Assembly (NCBI GenBank): GCA_903824495.1
Contig: CAIJXB010000026.1
Span: 186,001 to 250,000, forward strand
From: an uncultured Chlamydiae bacterium
GTDB lineage: Bacteria; Chlamydiota; Chlamydiia; Chlamydiales; Rhabdochlamydiaceae
Length of the DNA: 64,000 bases
Reading direction: 5' to 3'
Each line of letters begins with the position of its first letter. Position 1 is the first letter of the stretch. A program made the position numbers and the translations under genes. This document shows positions 60,656-64,000 of this stretch, piece by piece. A model generated the notes under the pieces. That model searched no databases and had not been told where the DNA came from. It was given only the letters and a program-made list of their open reading frames with translations.

Positions 60656-61096
60656 TTACTGGGCAAGTAAGCTAGCGAGAGAGTTAAGTCCTGACATGAT
60701 CGAAGCGACCGTACTATTATAACTGTTTACAGAGTCAGCTCTGTTAGAGTTCTCTGAGTTAAAGGTACTCTCTTCACTCGTATACTGCTGGTCAGCAGCA
60801 GAAGCCTGTGAAGACATCAAGTTATATGTCGCTGTGTACTGTTGTATGGTATTAGAGTCACTTGTACCATTGATCTTGTCGATCTGATCTTGTAATTCTG
60901 CGTTGTTCAAGTCATCGGTCGTACTCTGAACTTGTGTTAAAAGAGAGATGAAGTCGGAAGTGAAGGCGATAGATTCATCCATGGCCTCAGCGTTGATTGC
61001 AGCTGAGTTACAAACTGAAAGTCCCAAGTTAAAAGCCGATGAAGACTCTAACTCTACTGTTGCTGTATTGGTTGTTGTGTCAGTAGTAGTTGCCAC
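60656..61096 (-). CDS. Small acidic Ser/Thr/Asn-rich protein, companion of the 314-residue gene
   Basis: The 146-residue protein starts with GTG (GGGGG lies about seven bases before it). It has one lysine, one arginine and no histidine, no signal peptide and no TM segment. It starts with a Thr-run (MATTTDTTTNTATV), then amphipathic helices (AMDESIAFTSDFISLLTQVQ) and a C-terminal helix (SYNSTVASIMSGLNSLASLLAQ) whose hydrophobic face resembles the packing helix of flagellin or needle/filament subunits. Composition and size fit a helical, possibly polymerising or type III-secreted protein. It may work with the adjacent 314-residue protein. No family is recognised. Confidence 0.7.
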   Translation of the reverse strand: MATTTDTTTNTATVELESSSAFNLGLSVCNSAAINAEAMDESIAFTSDFISLLTQVQSTTDDLNNAELQDQIDKINGTSDSNTIQQYTATYNLMSSQASAADQQYTSEESTFNSENSNRADSVNSYNSTVASIMSGLNSLASLLAQ

Positions 61097-61276
61097 TGTG
61101 GCCCCCTTTTGTTGATTATATTGTTTTTAATATTAATAAAGTGTTCCAATAATTATTTTATCAAATATCTATTAAAATAGCAATTAATAATTGAATTTGA
61201 GTGTAATGTGCTTTTTATGAGCGTATTACGCTAGTTAATTCAAGTGTATAATGAATGTTTGAGGGGTGGGAATTTC

Positions 61277-61303
61277 GCAACCCATTAATGATTAATAGGT
61301 TGC
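61277..61303. other. Hairpin downstream of topA
   Basis: GCAACC and GGTTGC flank ATTAAT-G-ATTAAT, a nearly perfect hairpin nine bases past the topA stop. No T-run follows, so it may stabilise the mRNA end rather than terminate. Confidence 0.45.
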
Positions 61304-61311
61304 TGCTGTAG

Positions 61312-63906
61312 CTAGCCAATGTGCTTATTTAATACACCGGATAATTTCATCATGTCGATAGGATCTTTCGAGCCAAAGACCTTCTCTAGAAGGGCGTCAG
61401 GACGAATAAGGCGCTTATTTTTAGAATCTTGGCAGTTGTGCTCTTTAATATACTCCCAGGTCTTTTTTATGACCTCAGGACGCGAAAGAGAGTCACTTCC
61501 TACCACAGCTGCAAGGGCCGGGGATAGGGTATGGGCTGGTTGATTAGAAGTTGCTTTAGTCTTTTTACTAGTCTTTTTCGCTTTAGAAGAAGCCTTAGTA
61601 GTTTTTCCCTTAGCTTTAGTGGTAGCTTTTGGAGCTGCCTCTTTTTTGCCTTTTTTCTTGGAGACATAAGGCGTTTTGGGATGATTTTCATACTTTTCCG
61701 CTACGTGATCTAAATCGTTTGCAATTACATCGCAATCCGGGTAGTTGCTGCAAGAGAAGAAGATTTTTCCAAAGCGGGATCTTCGAGGAGAAAGTTTTCC
61801 ATCACATCCAAGGGCTGGACATGTGGGCATATCCTCTTGAGGGAGCTCCCCTTTTTTGGGGATATTGACGATGCCTCGGCATTCTGGATAGTTAGAGCAT
61901 CCTAAAAACGCGCCAAATTTCCCGAATCGGAGCTTCATTTCATTTGTGCATTTAGGGCATTTTTGATCCCAGTCGAAATTAGGATCATAATCCTCTTTAT
62001 TGAACTCTAAAGCTTCCAAAGGAGTTGTATAATTGCATTCTGGATAGTTTGAGCATCCGTAGAAGTATTTTTTCTTTGCCCAGATTTTTTGTAGCTTATG
62101 ACCGCAGTCAGGGCAATCGATGTCTGTAGCAATTTTGGGAACAAAAGCTTCTTTTTCGGCGATTTCAACAAGAGGAAAAAAGTCCTTCCAAAAGTCTTTA
62201 AGCAGAGTCTTCCATTCTTTTTTGTCTTCAGCAACCGATTCTAGCTCATCTTCCATGGACGCTGTAAATCCAATGTCCATGATGATCTTAAAACTGTTTT
62301 CTAGCATCTGAGCAATGACGATCCCAAGCTCAGTAGGTTTTAACGTTCCTTTTTCTTTAACTGTATAGTCACGACTTTGAATCTTGTTCATGATCGCAGC
62401 GTAAGTAGAAGGCCGACCAATCCCTGACTTTTCAAGTTCTTTGACTAAAGAGGCTTCTGTAAAGCGAGGAGGGGGTCTTGTAAAGGACTGCTGAGAATCT
62501 ACGGATACAAGACGAAGCGGCTCATTTTCTTCTAAAGGAGGGAGCAGCTTGTCATTTTCATTGCCCTTATCCTCGGAAGATTCTTTGTCTTCTCGCTCTT
62601 CATAAACAATTAAAAATCCTTGAAACTTTAGAATAGATCCCGTAGCTCTCAAAAGCAGACCTTCAGAAGCTTCTATATCGCAGGAGATCGTGTCGTAGAT
62701 AGCTTGGGTCATTTGGCAGGCAACAGTTCTTTTCCAAATGAGAGAGTAGAGTTTGTTTTGATCATCGGAAAGGTACGGTTTTACAATCTCTGGTGTATGA
62801 TGAATGGTTGTTGGCCTGATCGCTTCGTGGGCATCTTGCGCACTTTTTTTAGTCATAAATTGCCGACCTTCAGCCGGTAGAAACTCTTTTCCGTACGTTT
62901 TGGCGATAAACTTTCTTGTGTTTTCTATTGCTTCAGGAGAAAGGCGAACGGAGTCGGTTCTCATATAGGAAATCAAACCCTCGGTTCCCTCGTTGCCGAG
63001 GTCTATACCTTCATAGAGTCCTTGCGCGATGTTCATCGTCCTTGCCGCTGAGAAACCAAAGTGGCGGCTGGCTTCTTGTTGTAGAGTAGAAGTAATGAAC
63101 GGAGCTACGGGGTTTCTTCTCTTTTCTTTTTTCTCAACAGACGTGACTTTGTAAAGAGAGTCTTGCAAGAGTTTAACGACTTCACCTGCAGATTTTTCAT
63201 TGGGAATGAGAGCGACGTCTTTTCCAGGAATTGCTTCTTTTTCTACCTTTTTTCCTTGGATCGAGTGGAGTGTCGCAGGGAAAGGTTTTTCGTGTTTTTC
63301 CGTTTGGAGTAAAAGATCGACGTTCCAATATTCTATTGGAATAAAAGCCTCAATTTCCTTTTCTCGATCCACAACCATTTTGAGAGCAACAGACTGTACT
63401 CTACCGGCTGATAGTCCTCCATCTCGGGCGCCTTGAACCCTTCTCATTAAGATAGGAGAGATCTTGTATCCTACAATACGATCGAGCAAGCGCCTTGCTT
63501 GTTGAGCGTTGACAAGGGGCATGTCGATAGTTCTAGGATGCTTTAGAGCTTCAAGAACGGCATCTTTCGTAATTTCGTTGAACGTAACCCGTGTAACCTT
63601 GGTTCCTTTCGGCAGTATGGCAGCAATGTGCCAAGCGATTGCTTCTCCTTCTCTATCGGGGTCGGGAGCTAAGTAGACGATGTCAGCTTCTTTTGCGGCT
63701 TTTTTCAAGCGATCGATGACTTCCTTTTTATCCGGCATCGTGGCATAGGCAGGCTCGAAGTCGTTGTCGACGTCAATTCCAAAGCCTTTTTGAGGCAAGT
63801 CTCTTACGTGGCCGACAGAAGACTCGATCTGAAAATTATCCCCAAGAAATTTCTTGAGAGTCTTAATTTTCGTCGGAGACTCTACGATGACCAGTGCCTT
63901 TTCCAT
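61312..63906 (-). CDS. topA: DNA topoisomerase I with C-terminal SWIB domain
   Basis: This type IA topoisomerase of 864 residues relaxes negative supercoils. The TOPRIM domain (KALVIVESPTKIKTL; DPDREGEAIAW), the catalytic tyrosine in GLISYMRTDSVRLS (near residue 310), and three zinc ribbons (CPDCGHKL...CSNYPEC; CPKCTNEM...CSNYPEC; CPALGCDGKL...CSNYPDC) are present. A lysine/alanine-rich linker (about 740-785) leads to a SWIB domain (about 790-864: LSPALAAVVG, VIKKTWEYIKEHN, LSGVLNKHI). This fusion is a chlamydial hallmark; SWIB is otherwise a eukaryotic chromatin-remodelling domain. The ATG is at 63906; the right end of the window holds no further gene. Confidence 0.97.
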   Translation of the reverse strand: MEKALVIVESPTKIKTLKKFLGDNFQIESSVGHVRDLPQKGFGIDVDNDFEPAYATMPDKKEVIDRLKKAAKEADIVYLAPDPDREGEAIAWHIAAILPKGTKVTRVTFNEITKDAVLEALKHPRTIDMPLVNAQQARRLLDRIVGYKISPILMRRVQGARDGGLSAGRVQSVALKMVVDREKEIEAFIPIEYWNVDLLLQTEKHEKPFPATLHSIQGKKVEKEAIPGKDVALIPNEKSAGEVVKLLQDSLYKVTSVEKKEKRRNPVAPFITSTLQQEASRHFGFSAARTMNIAQGLYEGIDLGNEGTEGLISYMRTDSVRLSPEAIENTRKFIAKTYGKEFLPAEGRQFMTKKSAQDAHEAIRPTTIHHTPEIVKPYLSDDQNKLYSLIWKRTVACQMTQAIYDTISCDIEASEGLLLRATGSILKFQGFLIVYEEREDKESSEDKGNENDKLLPPLEENEPLRLVSVDSQQSFTRPPPRFTEASLVKELEKSGIGRPSTYAAIMNKIQSRDYTVKEKGTLKPTELGIVIAQMLENSFKIIMDIGFTASMEDELESVAEDKKEWKTLLKDFWKDFFPLVEIAEKEAFVPKIATDIDCPDCGHKLQKIWAKKKYFYGCSNYPECNYTTPLEALEFNKEDYDPNFDWDQKCPKCTNEMKLRFGKFGAFLGCSNYPECRGIVNIPKKGELPQEDMPTCPALGCDGKLSPRRSRFGKIFFSCSNYPDCDVIANDLDHVAEKYENHPKTPYVSKKKGKKEAAPKATTKAKGKTTKASSKAKKTSKKTKATSNQPAHTLSPALAAVVGSDSLSRPEVIKKTWEYIKEHNCQDSKNKRLIRPDALLEKVFGSKDPIDMMKLSGVLNKHIG

Positions 63907-64000
63907 GGTTTAATGCCCTTAATAAATACGTGTGCGTATGGTTATTTTATGATAAAAAGAAAAAGTTTTCCTCAAAAGGGATACCATCTTCTTTAGATTT

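Overview
The window looks like a chromosomal segment of a member of the Chlamydiae, most likely an environmental (Parachlamydia/Simkania/Waddlia-type) rather than a classical Chlamydia species. Several gene forms point there: topoisomerase I ending in a SWIB domain, a 722-residue GreA with a long extra N-terminal region, a double-length ThyX, a thrS-parA-pGP6-like trio, MOMP-like outer-membrane proteins, tandem tyrP genes and a complete aro cluster with an aroDE fusion. It also carries genes usually absent from the small pathogenic genomes: glucokinase, purB, a fatty-acid desaturase, a GMC oxidoreductase and a TPP riboswitch. Local synteny (dus, PilM/PilN-like genes, 5-FTHF cyclo-ligase, recA; greA, hemB, thyX; ispA beside a hexapeptide-repeat gene) matches my memory of Chlamydia gene order but was not checked against a database.

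Layout. 1-1.8 kb: two outer-membrane proteins, the first cut by the window edge. 2-7 kb: operon thrS-parA-pGP6-like-purB. 7-8.2 kb: AAA+/DUF4143 ATPase behind a perfect 21-bp palindrome. 8.2-11.9 kb: parC and parE. 12.2-18 kb: desaturase, SDR and GMC oxidoreductases, dapA and an MFS transporter. 18-20.6 kb: possible type III chaperone, Rsm22-like methyltransferase, ung, a small protein and tRNA-Pro. 21-22.9 kb: secreted NagZ-like hydrolase plus a secreted lysozyme-like protein. 23-29.7 kb: TPP riboswitch with its MFS carrier, then aroDE-aroB-aroA-aroK-aroC. 29.8-32.3 kb: second DUF4143 ATPase with phased repeats, and an RNA methyltransferase. 32.3-32.6 kb: a DnaA-box cluster next to a TA-rich tract, a candidate chromosomal origin. 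32.6-38 kb: acyltransferase-like protein, ispA, recA, glk, oppA. 38-46 kb: small secreted paralogues, 5-FTHF cyclo-ligase, MORN lipoprotein, PilM/PilN-like pair, yggT, dus and two TTG-start paralogues. 46-51.9 kb: yacP-rdgB-greA, a secreted 2OG-Fe(II) oxygenase and hemB. 52-58.2 kb: thyX-tyrP-tyrP-uvrB. 58.3-61.1 kb: accessory block with an Inc-like protein and two strikingly acidic secreted or filament-like proteins. 61.3-63.9 kb: topA.

How the genes work together. Most are housekeeping: aromatic precursor synthesis to chorismate, replication and repair (recA, ung, uvrB, parC/parE, topA), RNA modification, isoprenoid and heme steps, and nucleotide-pool care (rdgB, thyX, purB). Uptake is prominent: a probable thiamine carrier, peptide-binding protein, aromatic amino-acid permeases and MFS carriers. 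The host-interface genes are the OMPs, the Inc-like protein, the possible type III chaperone, the small secreted paralogues and the acidic pair. Operons are tight, with many ATGA or 8-bp overlaps. Base skew by eye (C over G on the + strand left of about 32 kb, G over C right of about 35 kb) fits a replication origin inside the window. All functions are judged from sequence alone.
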